This document shows positions 37,596 to 46,438 of a stretch of 64,000 nt of DNA, in pieces. How positions within the stretch are numbered: the stretch's first letter is position 1; every line of letters starts with the position of its first letter. The stretch is from Saprospiraceae bacterium (GTDB taxonomy: Bacteria; Bacteroidota; Bacteroidia; Chitinophagales; Saprospiraceae). Made by a program: the position numbers and the translations under genes. The DNA lies in the NCBI GenBank assembly GCA_016709995.1, contig JADJLQ010000002.1, positions 1 to 64,000 of the forward strand, written 5' to 3'. The notes beneath the pieces are model-generated. The model saw only the letters and a program-made list of their open reading frames with translations, ran no database searches and was not told where the DNA came from.

Positions 37596-39914
37596 CTAAC
37601 TCTTCGCCTTCGCCCGCTTCGCCCGCTGCATCTCATTCTCTCTCGTCCCCTGCTGCTGCTTGAATACTTCAAATCTCGAAGGCTCTTCTTTTACTCGTGG
37701 ATATTGATTGTCCTCGGTATTGATATCTGCAGTCTCGAGATAAGGATCGAGGATAAACTTGGTGACTTCTTTGGGGGAGCGGAATGCTTTGGTGATTTTG
37801 TTTTCCGGTAGTTTTTTCCAAACTTCTGCGGGGTATCGAAAATCTTCTTTGGTGCCATCGGCATATTGCAACTGCACGATCACCGGCATGATGAGTCCAC
37901 CTTTGCGCTCGAAAGTGACTTCGTAAAAATTATCCCCGGTGGCCATAAGTTTCTTTTCATCTTCCGACATGCTGCTGACCGATTTTTTGTAAGCCTCCTG
38001 GTCGATCGCATCTGGTTCGTTGGCATCATAAGTACTGTAAAAATCACGGATGGTGGTATCCATATCTGAGTAATACTTATCTATGCTCTCCATATTGCGA
38101 GTTTTGGAAATATTTTGAGGCGCTGTGGCTGCTTGCTCTTTTTTCATTTCTGCTACTTTGGTCGGATCTTTAGGATCTACTTTCATCCATTTGACCTCGG
38201 ACATGGAGATATCATTATAATCCGTACTGTAAAACCAGCCGTTCCAAAACCAGTCGAGATCTACACCGGATGCCTCTTCCATGGTGCGGAAAAAATCAGC
38301 AGGGTAGGGTTGTTTAAATGCCCATCGACGGGAATACTCTTTAAATGCCATATCAAAAAGTTCACGACCCATGACGGTCTCGCGTAGGATATTGAGACCA
38401 GTCGCTACTTTGGCATAACTGTTCGATCCCAACTGCTGGATGCTTTCACTATTGGTCATGATAGGTTCGAGAAATTTTTCATCCAGTTTCATATACGGCA
38501 CGATCAGGTTAGCAGGGCCTCGGCGGGTAGGATAGTTGGGCTCCCATTGTACCTCTGCCAGGTATTGAAGGAAAGTATTGAGTCCTTCGTCCATCCAGGT
38601 CCACTGACGCTCATCATTATTGACGATCATCGGGAAATAATTGTGTCCCACTTCGTGGATGATCACTCCGATGGTCGCATATTTGGTCTGTCTTGAATAG
38701 GTGCCATCTTTCTCACATCGGCCTCCATTAAAACAAATCATCGGATACTCCATCCCGATCTTATCAGTATTGATACTCCAGGCAGATGGATACGGGTAAT
38801 CGAACGTATAATAGCTATACCATTTGAGGGTATGCGCTACTGCTTTGGTGCTATATTTTTCCCACAACGGATTGCCTTCTTTAGGATACATGCTTTGAGC
38901 CATCACGACACGACCATCACTTTGAGGTACACCCATGGCATCCCAGATAAATTTGCGGGAAGATGCAAAGGCAAAGTCGCGCACATTGATCGCTTTAAAC
39001 TTCCAGGTTTTTTTAGTGGTAGCATGTTTGAGTTCGCGGGCTTCAGCTTCTTTCTGGCTGGCGATGATCACCGGCTGCACGCGTTCATTTTTAGCTTTTG
39101 CGAGGAGTGCGATTTGTTCTTTAGTGAGGACTTCTGTGGTATTTTGGATTTCACCGGTAGCGGCTACGAGGTGATCAGAAGGTACGGTGATGGCCACATC
39201 AAAATTGCCAAATCCTACCGTAAACTCGCCTTGTCCCAAAAACTGTTTGTTTTGCCAGCCTTCAATATCGTTGTACACACACATGCGTGGATAAAACTGA
39301 GCTATCGTATAGATATAGTTTTTGTCTTCCTCCATATATTCATAACCTGAACGACCGCCGATCTTCATGCGATCATTGATATTGTACCACCATTTGATCT
39401 TAAAAGAATAGGACTGACCGGGATTCAATGGTTTAGGTAGATCTACCCGCATCATCGTGTAATTAATTGTTTTTTTCAAGTCGGCTCCGGTGACATTGTC
39501 TTTGACATACTCGAGTTTAAATCCTCCATCAAAAGGATGCTCCATGCCTGATACCTGAGCCTCGGACATTTTATCATCCAGTTTTTGAGAGCCGATCTCA
39601 TAAGTCTGACTGTTCTGCGCACGCATATTCTGATCGAGCTGAAGCCAAATGAAAGGCAGTACATCAGGAGAGTTGTTTTTATAGGTGATCACTTCCTGAC
39701 CAGAGATCGTCTGTTTATCATCATTGAGCTCCAGTTGGATATTATAGTCTGCCTGTTGTTGCCAGTATTTATGGCCCGGAGCCCCACTGGCATTGCGATA
39801 GTCATTAGGAGTAGGTAGCTGCTGGTCGAGCTGACGGAAAGGGTCTTTGTAGATGTCTCGTTGGGCGAAAGTCAGTGTGCAGGTACAGATGAAGATGAAC
39901 GATAAATATTTCAT
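37596..39914 (-). CDS. Secreted M1-family metallo-aminopeptidase
   Basis: A 772-residue gluzincin with a signal peptide cut after LTFAQ. Residues 50-250 are the N-terminal beta domain. The zinc site is HEVGHNYFPMIVNN (H420, E421, H424) with the third ligand in WMDEGLN (E443), and the substrate motif GMEYP at 387-391 in place of the usual GxMEN. The C-terminal part is mostly helical with a Lys-rich end (MQRAKRAKAKS). It would remove N-terminal residues of peptides in the periplasm or outside. It follows the REP block by 9 bp and has no operon partner. The family call is firm; the variant GMEY is typical for the secreted Bacteroidota group. Confidence 0.9.
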   Translation of the reverse strand: MKYLSFIFICTCTLTFAQRDIYKDPFRQLDQQLPTPNDYRNASGAPGHKYWQQQADYNIQLELNDDKQTISGQEVITYKNNSPDVLPFIWLQLDQNMRAQNSQTYEIGSQKLDDKMSEAQVSGMEHPFDGGFKLEYVKDNVTGADLKKTINYTMMRVDLPKPLNPGQSYSFKIKWWYNINDRMKIGGRSGYEYMEEDKNYIYTIAQFYPRMCVYNDIEGWQNKQFLGQGEFTVGFGNFDVAITVPSDHLVAATGEIQNTTEVLTKEQIALLAKAKNERVQPVIIASQKEAEARELKHATTKKTWKFKAINVRDFAFASSRKFIWDAMGVPQSDGRVVMAQSMYPKEGNPLWEKYSTKAVAHTLKWYSYYTFDYPYPSAWSINTDKIGMEYPMICFNGGRCEKDGTYSRQTKYATIGVIIHEVGHNYFPMIVNNDERQWTWMDEGLNTFLQYLAEVQWEPNYPTRRGPANLIVPYMKLDEKFLEPIMTNSESIQQLGSNSYAKVATGLNILRETVMGRELFDMAFKEYSRRWAFKQPYPADFFRTMEEASGVDLDWFWNGWFYSTDYNDISMSEVKWMKVDPKDPTKVAEMKKEQAATAPQNISKTRNMESIDKYYSDMDTTIRDFYSTYDANEPDAIDQEAYKKSVSSMSEDEKKLMATGDNFYEVTFERKGGLIMPVIVQLQYADGTKEDFRYPAEVWKKLPENKITKAFRSPKEVTKFILDPYLETADINTEDNQYPRVKEEPSRFEVFKQQQGTRENEMQRAKRAKAKS

Positions 39915-40002
39915 TTTAGATAGGAATTTTGAATCGCTAAAATACTGTGAATTAATGGGATATGAAAGCGTGATTTGAGGCTCAATTACAAAATAAACTT
40001 AG

Positions 40003-40010
40003 TAAATTTG
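40003..40010 (+). promoter_or_regulatory. Possible -7 element for the third toxin-antitoxin pair
   Basis: TAAATTTG matches the Bacteroidetes TAnnTTTG consensus and lies 24 bp before the antitoxin ATG, a good distance for a short leader. A TTTG exists further upstream, but about 25 bp away, more than the usual 19. Confidence 0.4.
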
Positions 40011-40034
40011 TGAATATAAATTAACCTTATTGTT

Positions 40035-40334
40035 ATGAAATCTATCATACAAGACTATAAACACCTTAAACAAAACATGATATTTCTGATAGAAAGGTCA
40101 GGTTATAAAAATTCGTATTTGGCTGAAAAAATAGATATGAGCCCTGTAAATTTTTCGATGAAAAAGAAACGTGGAAACTGGACGGATGATGAATTGGAAA
40201 AAATACTGGATATTATAGAAGATGAAGAATTGGAAGATTATTTTTTGGGTAAACTGATGGAAGCACAGGCAGAGGAGGAAACAATATCACTTGAAGAGCT
40301 CAAAAAAACATTAAATGGTAGTAAGATCGACTGA
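40035..40334 (+). CDS. HTH-type antitoxin of a RelE-like pair
   Basis: A 99-residue acidic protein. It starts MKSIIQDYKHLKQNMIFLIE and has a helix-turn-helix-like segment, NSYLAEKIDMSPVNFSMKKK, then GNWTDDELEKILDIIED. The last third is acidic and probably covers the toxin. The end overlaps the next gene by 20 bp. It would bind its own promoter. This is the third toxin-antitoxin locus within about 15 kb. The identity rests on order, size and the HTH; no named family is certain. Confidence 0.65.
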   Translation: MKSIIQDYKHLKQNMIFLIERSGYKNSYLAEKIDMSPVNFSMKKKRGNWTDDELEKILDIIEDEELEDYFLGKLMEAQAEEETISLEELKKTLNGSKID

Positions 40335-40593
40335 ACAATTTGCCAAAGAACTGAAGAAATGTCCTCGAGAAATCCAAATAGATGTAATACAAGTTTTGGA
40401 AAAAATAGAATTGGTGGAAGATCTTTTATTAATTTCAAATATAAAAAAGCTGCGGGGTTTTAAAAACTACTACAGATATAAAACCGGGCCTTGGAGAATT
40501 GGACTGGAACTTCTAAAAAATACTGTAAAAGTTTGTATTGCCAGAAGTATTGGACCCAGGGGAGATTTTTATAAGTATTTTCCGCCAGTATAA
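40315..40593 (+). CDS. RelE/ParE-like toxin
   Basis: A 92-residue basic protein: MVVRSTEQFAKELKKCPREI, then IELVEDLLLISNIKKLRGF and YYRYKTGPWRIGLELLKNTV, closing with VCIARSIGPRGDFYKYFPP. The RYKTGPWRIGL segment is the conserved core strand and Arg of RelE/ParE toxins, and the C-terminal R-x-D-F-Y-K-x-F replaces the usual HR-YxxF end. It probably inhibits translation. It overlaps the antitoxin and converges with the PQQ dehydrogenase gene. The family call is good; the molecular target is inferred. Confidence 0.8.
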   Translation: MVVRSTEQFAKELKKCPREIQIDVIQVLEKIELVEDLLLISNIKKLRGFKNYYRYKTGPWRIGLELLKNTVKVCIARSIGPRGDFYKYFPPV

Positions 40594-40695
40594 ACAATAA
40601 AATGGTTTTAGATAATTTTTAGATAAAATATGCCATTAACTTATACAAACCGAAAAGGTGTAGTTTAATACTTCAAACAAAAACTGATCTGGACC

Positions 40696-42828
40696 TTACT
40701 CCAAGCCAAAAGTAATATACCCTCCTTTAAACTTCGTTTCACCATCAGGATTCACTGCTACCGTCACATATTGTTTCCCTTTGATCCCGTAAGTGGTTGG
40801 AATAGAAGTAGCGGTACCGGGTAAAACATATTCCCACAATACGGCACCATTGGTTTGGTCAAAGGCCCGTAGTTTTTTATCACCGGTAGCTCCGATAAAT
40901 ATGAGTCCTCCGGCAGTAGCGATACCTCCTCCCCGATTAAAATCCCCTGAGTTTTTAATACCCAGTTTTAATAATTTATTATTTTCTCCCAAAGGTACCT
41001 GCCAGAGATTTTCTCCTTTGTTGAGATCGATAGCAGTCAGTGTACCAAACGGTGGTTTGATGGCAAATATGCCACTCGTGTCTTTATACAGATCATATCC
41101 TGCAAAACTATAGGGCTCTTCATTTTGGACTTTAGCTTCTGTATGAATATCCTGGGAGGGCCCGCCTTTGAGATAAGATATGATATGATTGATTTGGATC
41201 GGAGGAAGGTGTTTAAAAGAAGGCATTGGACCAACCCCTTTCTTCAAGATAGTTTCAATCTTGCTTTCAGGATAAGATATTACTTTTTGTGATATATCCG
41301 GAGCAGCTACGGAACCCTTCATATCTGTACCATGACAGCTGCTGCAATATATTTTAAACAGGGCCTGACCGGAAAGATTGTTGTTGTTTACCAGGTTTTT
41401 ATTTTCTACCAAAGCAAAATACCAGGGCAGATCATTGGAGTTGACGAATAAGACATTGGTGTGCGGATTGAGTGAGGCGCCTCCCCAGTTGCCTCCTCCA
41501 TGTGCCGCAGGCAATAATAACGATCCGGACAGACTGGGTGGTTCGTAAATTCCGGTTTTGTAGCCATGTTTTTGAATTTCATCTTTGATGTATTGTGCAG
41601 AGGTAGGCGTAGCTTCGCTAAAATATTCCGGTTTAAATCCTTGTCGGGCAAAAGGAGCTGGTTTGGTAGGAATAGGTTGAGTAGGCCAGGGTTTTTCTCC
41701 GGGCATAGTACTCACCGTATCTACAGGTACTTCTTCTATCGGGAATAAGGGTTCGCCGGTCTCCCGATTAAATAAATACAAATAGGCCATCTTAGTGACG
41801 ATCCCAACAGCATCTATATCCCGACCATTATGATTTACTGTCAGTAGATTGGGTGGCGACCCATTGTCTCTATCCCACAGATCGTGGTGCGTGGTCTGGA
41901 AATGCCAGAGCCGGCTGCCGGTGTTGGCATCCAAAGCCAACAAACAATTGCCAAACAAATTCTGTCCTGGCCTGTCAGCACCATAAAAATCAAATGAAGG
42001 GGATGCTGTAGGTATAAACACGATACCCCTTTTTTCATCCAGGGCCATACCAGCCCAACAATTGGCCCCACCATTTTTCTCTCTTGGATTGGGGCCCCAG
42101 GTTTCTGCCCCATATTCGCCAGGCTTGGGAATAGTATGAAAGGTCCAGGCTATTCTACCGGTAATCCGGTTAAAGGCCCTGATATCTCCAGGTAAGGAAG
42201 GTAGTTCGTCCGGCACCTTGCTGCCTACGATAAATAAGTCTTTGTAGATGACACCGGGAGCATTGCTGGTGATAAAGATTTTATCGAGCTTAGTCGAATC
42301 ATATTCGAGTCCTTCAAAAAAATCAACCTTGCCTTGAGTCCCAAACGATGCAACCCGCAGCCCTGTTTCAGCATGGAGGCAATATAGTCCGGCTCCAAAT
42401 ATAAAGTATACCAGGTCTGAATGTCCATCTTCACTCTTATAATAATTAATCGATCTGGACCAATTATATGTATTGCTGGTGTCAGGCACAAACTGCCATA
42501 GCACCCGCCCGGTCGACAGGTCCAGTGCAGCCAGGTGATTGGAAGGCAACAGGACGATCATCTTACCCCGCACGACAATGGGGTTGAAAAATAAACCAGA
42601 CCCATCGACAGTGGTATCTTCAAACTGCCATATTTTTTTTAACTGGGCGACATTGCCCGTATCGATTTTATCCAGGGCGGAAAATTTAGAATTTTGAGGG
42701 TCATGATTATAATAAGCCCATTCTTCAGGATCGGTTGAGTCAGGTTTAGGCATAGCGCAATCGCAGAGCACAACTATAGTCAAAAATATAACGGATATGA
42801 ATGGATTGTTTCTTTCAAAAATTTTCAT
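40696..42828 (-). CDS. PQQ-dependent dehydrogenase with internal cytochrome c domain
   Basis: A 710-residue exported quinoprotein. The N-terminal hydrophobic segment (VIFLTIVVLCDCA) is a signal, possibly of a lipoprotein. The propeller starts with WAYYNHDPQNSKFSALDKI and contains QTTHHDLWDRDNGSPPNLL, the PQQ-domain signature. A class I cytochrome c motif CSSCH (C495, C498, H499) with the Met ligand in GPMPSFKHLPP lies within the propeller, and blade repeats continue after it (GTLTAIDLNKGENLWQVPLG) to the C-terminus. It oxidises an alcohol or sugar in the periplasm and passes electrons to its haem. This arrangement is known in glucose/alcohol dehydrogenase relatives. Substrate unknown. Confidence 0.85.
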   Translation of the reverse strand: MKIFERNNPFISVIFLTIVVLCDCAMPKPDSTDPEEWAYYNHDPQNSKFSALDKIDTGNVAQLKKIWQFEDTTVDGSGLFFNPIVVRGKMIVLLPSNHLAALDLSTGRVLWQFVPDTSNTYNWSRSINYYKSEDGHSDLVYFIFGAGLYCLHAETGLRVASFGTQGKVDFFEGLEYDSTKLDKIFITSNAPGVIYKDLFIVGSKVPDELPSLPGDIRAFNRITGRIAWTFHTIPKPGEYGAETWGPNPREKNGGANCWAGMALDEKRGIVFIPTASPSFDFYGADRPGQNLFGNCLLALDANTGSRLWHFQTTHHDLWDRDNGSPPNLLTVNHNGRDIDAVGIVTKMAYLYLFNRETGEPLFPIEEVPVDTVSTMPGEKPWPTQPIPTKPAPFARQGFKPEYFSEATPTSAQYIKDEIQKHGYKTGIYEPPSLSGSLLLPAAHGGGNWGGASLNPHTNVLFVNSNDLPWYFALVENKNLVNNNNLSGQALFKIYCSSCHGTDMKGSVAAPDISQKVISYPESKIETILKKGVGPMPSFKHLPPIQINHIISYLKGGPSQDIHTEAKVQNEEPYSFAGYDLYKDTSGIFAIKPPFGTLTAIDLNKGENLWQVPLGENNKLLKLGIKNSGDFNRGGGIATAGGLIFIGATGDKKLRAFDQTNGAVLWEYVLPGTATSIPTTYGIKGKQYVTVAVNPDGETKFKGGYITFGLE

Positions 42829-42904
42829 CTTGGTGGTTTGATTTAATTGAAAAAGTCAATCTATGGATAATGAAATGGGAAAATGTTGATCTGTATAAAA
42901 ATAG

Positions 42905-42967
42905 TATAATTGTACTTGTCTATAAAAAGCACCACTTTAGTACAAATATAAAATCTATAATTGTACT
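42905..42967. repeat. Short direct and inverted repeats in the divergent intergenic region
   Basis: TATAATTGTACT occurs at about 42907 and 42957, about 50 bp apart, and TTTAGTACAAATATA lies between them and partly matches the inverse. The repeats lie between the divergent PQQ dehydrogenase and S9 peptidase genes and could be a binding site. The region is AT-rich, so chance is possible. Confidence 0.35.
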
Positions 42968-43081
42968 AATCATTACGATAATATCCCATTGTTACAAAAT
43001 ACCTAACTGGTAAAATCCTACATCATCTCCTGCATAAAGCAATCATAAGTTAGTAATTTGCTCGGATTTAAACAAGGTCTT

Positions 43082-45361
43082 ATGAAAATCAAACTTTTAT
43101 TAGTTTTTATAGTTATCTCCAACGTGGGCTCGAGCGCACAATCGCCTCAAAGCGCCATCTCGGGCCCAACTACTGAAGACTACCAACGAGCTGTATCATA
43201 TCTTTGGTCTAACCTCATCAATAAGAAAATATTCAATCTCGATATCCAACCAATATGGGCACAGGATAGCACCGGACTGGGCTTCATCAACCAGGATATA
43301 GATGGCAAGTCCTTCAAAAAAATCGTCTTTGGTTCAAATCTCATACAACCTCTTTTTGATCAAAGAAGGGTAGCTGGATTGATCACTGATTCACTAAAAA
43401 TTATCACCAAAGAACAAGATCTCCCCATCACCAATTTAGAGTGCAATACTTTTAATCATCTTGAGTTTAAAATTGGCGGCAATAGTTATCTGCTGGATTT
43501 GCCTGAGTACAAATTCTCTCAAAATCCAGGTACTGATTTTGATCCACTTGTGTCGAAGTCTCCGGATGGTAAATGGCTGGCCTATACAGATAAATACAAT
43601 ATATACATCAAATCAACCCAGGATGGATCGGTCAAACAACTCAGTTCCAAAGGAGAACGGCTTTATGAATATGGTACCTACTATGGGTGGTCCGATATTA
43701 TCGAAGGTGAAAATGGCGAAAGGCCTAAACGGCTTTTGGTAAATTGGTCGCCGGATTCGAGATGGTTTCAAACTTATATCACTGACATGAGGTATGCCCC
43801 GAAAATGTACTTACTGGATTGGAGTATCGATACCATATATAAGCCCAAACTATTGTCTTATTACAGGGGGTCTCCGGGCGATACAGATATGGTCAAAATG
43901 ATTCCCGTTTTTTATAATGTATCGACAGGAGAAGAATACATCAAATATCAATTGCAAAGTACTCATACCGACCCTATTCAATACGAATGGTCGTCCCTAT
44001 ATCCTGGTATGGTATATCAAGAGAATACCATAAGAGGTTATCAATCGGTAGAATTATATCGCTGTGATCTCTATACAAAGAAAGAAGAATTATTGTATCG
44101 CGAAACAAGCAATACCAATATAGACAATTATGAATCGAATATCATAGAACCCTGGAATAAAGCCATTATCACCACAGAGCGTAGTGGCTGGAAACAACTA
44201 TATCTACTGGATCTGACTACTAAAGCTTTGACGCCTCTTACATCCGGTACTTATTATGTCAACGAAATAGTGCAAATAGACACTTTAAATAATACTGTGT
44301 TTTTTTCTGCCTCTGGCAAAGAACCCGGGCGCAATCCATACCAACGGTACTTATATAGACTGGACTTGTCAGACTTGAAGGAAGAACTACTCACTCCTGA
44401 AGATGCCAATCACGATATATCGATCTCACCGGATGGACTATATTTTGTGGATAATATCTCTACGCTTGATCAGCCCACACACACGATTTTAAAGCGTATT
44501 GGATCCCCAGATTCGACTGTTGAAATCAGTAGGGCAGCTATCACCGGACTAGATTCCCTGCATTTCCGAGCACCAGAATCATTTACCGCTATAGGCAGGG
44601 ATGGTCTTACTACTTTATATGGCGCCATTTGGAAACCAACCACTTTTGACTCAACCAAAATCTATCCCATCATTGATCAAACGTATACTGGCCCGCACAC
44701 GTTTATGTATCCACGAAATTTCAGTAGCGCCCTGGCCCGATCCAACCAATCCCTGGCAGAATTGGGTTTTATAATCATCACGGTGGATGGTATGGGTACC
44801 GCCAATCGATCTAAAGCTTTTCATAATGTCTCTTATAAAAACATGGGCAAAAATCTCGAAGATCACAGACTCGCTATTCTACAGTTAGGCAGACAATATA
44901 ATTGGATAGATACCACTCGCGTAGGCATCTTTGGGCATTCTGCTGGGGGTTTTGATGCGGCACATGCCGTCTTGGAGTATCCGGATTTTTATAAAGTCGC
45001 TGTAGCCAGTTCTGCAGATCACGATTTTAGAATGGAAAAAGATTGGTGGCCCGAAATGTATATGGGCTGGCCGGTAGACTCTACATACAACCTGGTGTCT
45101 AATATAACCATGGCGAAAAGTTTAAAGGGTAAACTATTGATCACTCATGGAGGTATCGACGAAAATGTCAATCCTTCTGCTACCTTCAAACTGGCCGAAG
45201 CACTGATCCGGGCAAATAAAGAATTTGATATGCTCATACTTCCCAGCCAAAGACATGGGTACCAGGGAATTTATAATCAATATTTTACCAAGAAAAAGTG
45301 GAATTATTTTGTGGAACATTTATTGGGGGCTAAGGCGATGTGGGATATAAAAATGGAGTAA
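43082..45361 (+). CDS. Secreted S9-family (DPP IV-like) prolyl oligopeptidase
   Basis: Start chosen at ATG 43082, which begins the signal peptide MKIKLLLVFIVISNVGSSAQ; the frame opens 24 bp earlier. Residues 60-450 form the propeller domain of DPP IV-type enzymes (LVSKSPDGKWLAYTDKYNIY). The alpha/beta hydrolase part has the nucleophile elbow GIFGHSAGGFDAAHA (Ser620), the Asp in ITHGGIDENVNP, and the His in SQRHGYQG. Length is 759 residues, normal. GHSAGG replaces the usual GWSYGG, so the specificity may differ from DPP IV. It would cut peptides in the periplasm or outside. It faces the PQQ dehydrogenase gene across a 253-bp region. Confidence 0.88.
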   Translation: MKIKLLLVFIVISNVGSSAQSPQSAISGPTTEDYQRAVSYLWSNLINKKIFNLDIQPIWAQDSTGLGFINQDIDGKSFKKIVFGSNLIQPLFDQRRVAGLITDSLKIITKEQDLPITNLECNTFNHLEFKIGGNSYLLDLPEYKFSQNPGTDFDPLVSKSPDGKWLAYTDKYNIYIKSTQDGSVKQLSSKGERLYEYGTYYGWSDIIEGENGERPKRLLVNWSPDSRWFQTYITDMRYAPKMYLLDWSIDTIYKPKLLSYYRGSPGDTDMVKMIPVFYNVSTGEEYIKYQLQSTHTDPIQYEWSSLYPGMVYQENTIRGYQSVELYRCDLYTKKEELLYRETSNTNIDNYESNIIEPWNKAIITTERSGWKQLYLLDLTTKALTPLTSGTYYVNEIVQIDTLNNTVFFSASGKEPGRNPYQRYLYRLDLSDLKEELLTPEDANHDISISPDGLYFVDNISTLDQPTHTILKRIGSPDSTVEISRAAITGLDSLHFRAPESFTAIGRDGLTTLYGAIWKPTTFDSTKIYPIIDQTYTGPHTFMYPRNFSSALARSNQSLAELGFIIITVDGMGTANRSKAFHNVSYKNMGKNLEDHRLAILQLGRQYNWIDTTRVGIFGHSAGGFDAAHAVLEYPDFYKVAVASSADHDFRMEKDWWPEMYMGWPVDSTYNLVSNITMAKSLKGKLLITHGGIDENVNPSATFKLAEALIRANKEFDMLILPSQRHGYQGIYNQYFTKKKWNYFVEHLLGAKAMWDIKME

Positions 45362-45460
45362 GGATAGATTTTAGAGTAGTATATAAGTGGTTGATTTAGT
45401 TGCCAAGGAAAATAAAGGCAGAAAAAGGACGAAAACCAATATTTAGAACAATCTACTATA

Positions 45461-45780
45461 TCACATATTTAACCAATAAGTCATTTTTGCGACGATAGAC
45501 CGATTCTTGAGGTTCCATTGATCCGGATAATAATTGTCTGTATACACTATATAAAAATCTGACACTTGAGCATATCTCCACTGGAGCCTGGCATTGATGT
45601 TGACATTTTCTGCCAGAGAATTATATTGGAAAAAACCGGTTAGAAAAAATTGCGCGTAGCGGTGAGATCTATCCTCGGTCCGAGGAGCCAGATTTCATTG
45701 CTGCTGTATGGAGCGGGCATCTGGATCTTATTATAATTTATAGTACCGGTGAACGCCAGGTAACTTAAGTTGACTAATGT
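45461..45780 (-). pseudogene. C-terminal remnant of an outer-membrane beta-barrel protein (DUF5916-like)
   Basis: In the 450-bp space between the S9 peptidase and the DUF1080 gene, two minus-strand frames give FTGTINYNKIQMPAPYSSNE, then, after a shift near 45650, GFFQYNSLAENVNINARLQW, and QVSDFYIVYTDNYYPD. The end NRSIVAKMTYWLNM is followed by TGA at 45461-45463. Alternating beta-strand patterns and the N-NINARLQWRY segment resemble the barrel end of DUF5916-type proteins. The first part of the gene is missing. It is a remnant, not a working gene. Confidence 0.5.
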
Positions 45781-45811
45781 CTAAGCTATGCTTTCAATGA
45801 ATGCAGCAATC

Positions 45812-46414
45812 TTATCCCTTTGATTTTACAAACATGTTTCTCCATCTTACTTTGATCCCGCCTCCAGCATGAATCTGGAGGGCTATTTGACCCGTCTTGC
45901 TACCTATTTTGTCATCTTTGAGGGTGATCATTTTATGCCCATTGAGCCAGGTTGTGACCTGATCGCCTTTGACGAGTACCCGCATCGTATTCCAATCGTC
46001 GGGTTTTAAATATTTGGTGTCTTTGTCACCGGTAGGCTTGATCAGCCAGCCCCGGCCATAGGACTCATAGATACCTCCGGTACTGTGACCTGCCGGTGCT
46101 ACTTCTGCCTGCCAGCCACTCACTTTGGTACCCTCAAAGGAGGAGTGAAAAAATACTCCACTATTGCCATCTGCTTCCTGTTTAAATTCTAGTCTAAGGT
46201 CAAAGTCTTTGTAATGATCTTTGGTGCCCAGGTAACCATACTCCTTGTCAGGGCCGCTCTCACAGATCAACTCCCCTTTATCTACATACCATCGCTCGGT
46301 GCCATACACGATCCATCCGTCCAGGTTAGTCATGTTAAAAATCTGCTTAAAAGCCTGCGCATCTACCTGGCTGGCAGATAAAAAGGCACACCATAATATC
46401 AGTCTGTATCGCAT
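45812..46414 (-). CDS. DUF1080 (3-keto-disaccharide hydrolase-like) protein
   Basis: A 200-residue secreted protein with a signal peptide cut after QVDAQ. It is a jelly-roll (concanavalin-like) domain of the DUF1080 family: FNMTNLDGWIVYGTERWYVDK, then LRLEFKQEADGNSGVFFHSS, GGIYESYGRGWL, and a C-terminal GQIALQIHAGGGIKVRWRNM. The last motif is diagnostic. Family members bind or cut 3-keto-glycosides in Bacteroidota and Planctomycetota. It lies 24 bp after the DUF6786 gene on the same strand, so both probably share a transcript with the propeller protein upstream. Confidence 0.88.
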   Translation of the reverse strand: MRYRLILWCAFLSASQVDAQAFKQIFNMTNLDGWIVYGTERWYVDKGELICESGPDKEYGYLGTKDHYKDFDLRLEFKQEADGNSGVFFHSSFEGTKVSGWQAEVAPAGHSTGGIYESYGRGWLIKPTGDKDTKYLKPDDWNTMRVLVKGDQVTTWLNGHKMITLKDDKIGSKTGQIALQIHAGGGIKVRWRNMFVKSKG

Positions 46415-46438
46415 AAGTATTATTTATAAGGAATAAAA

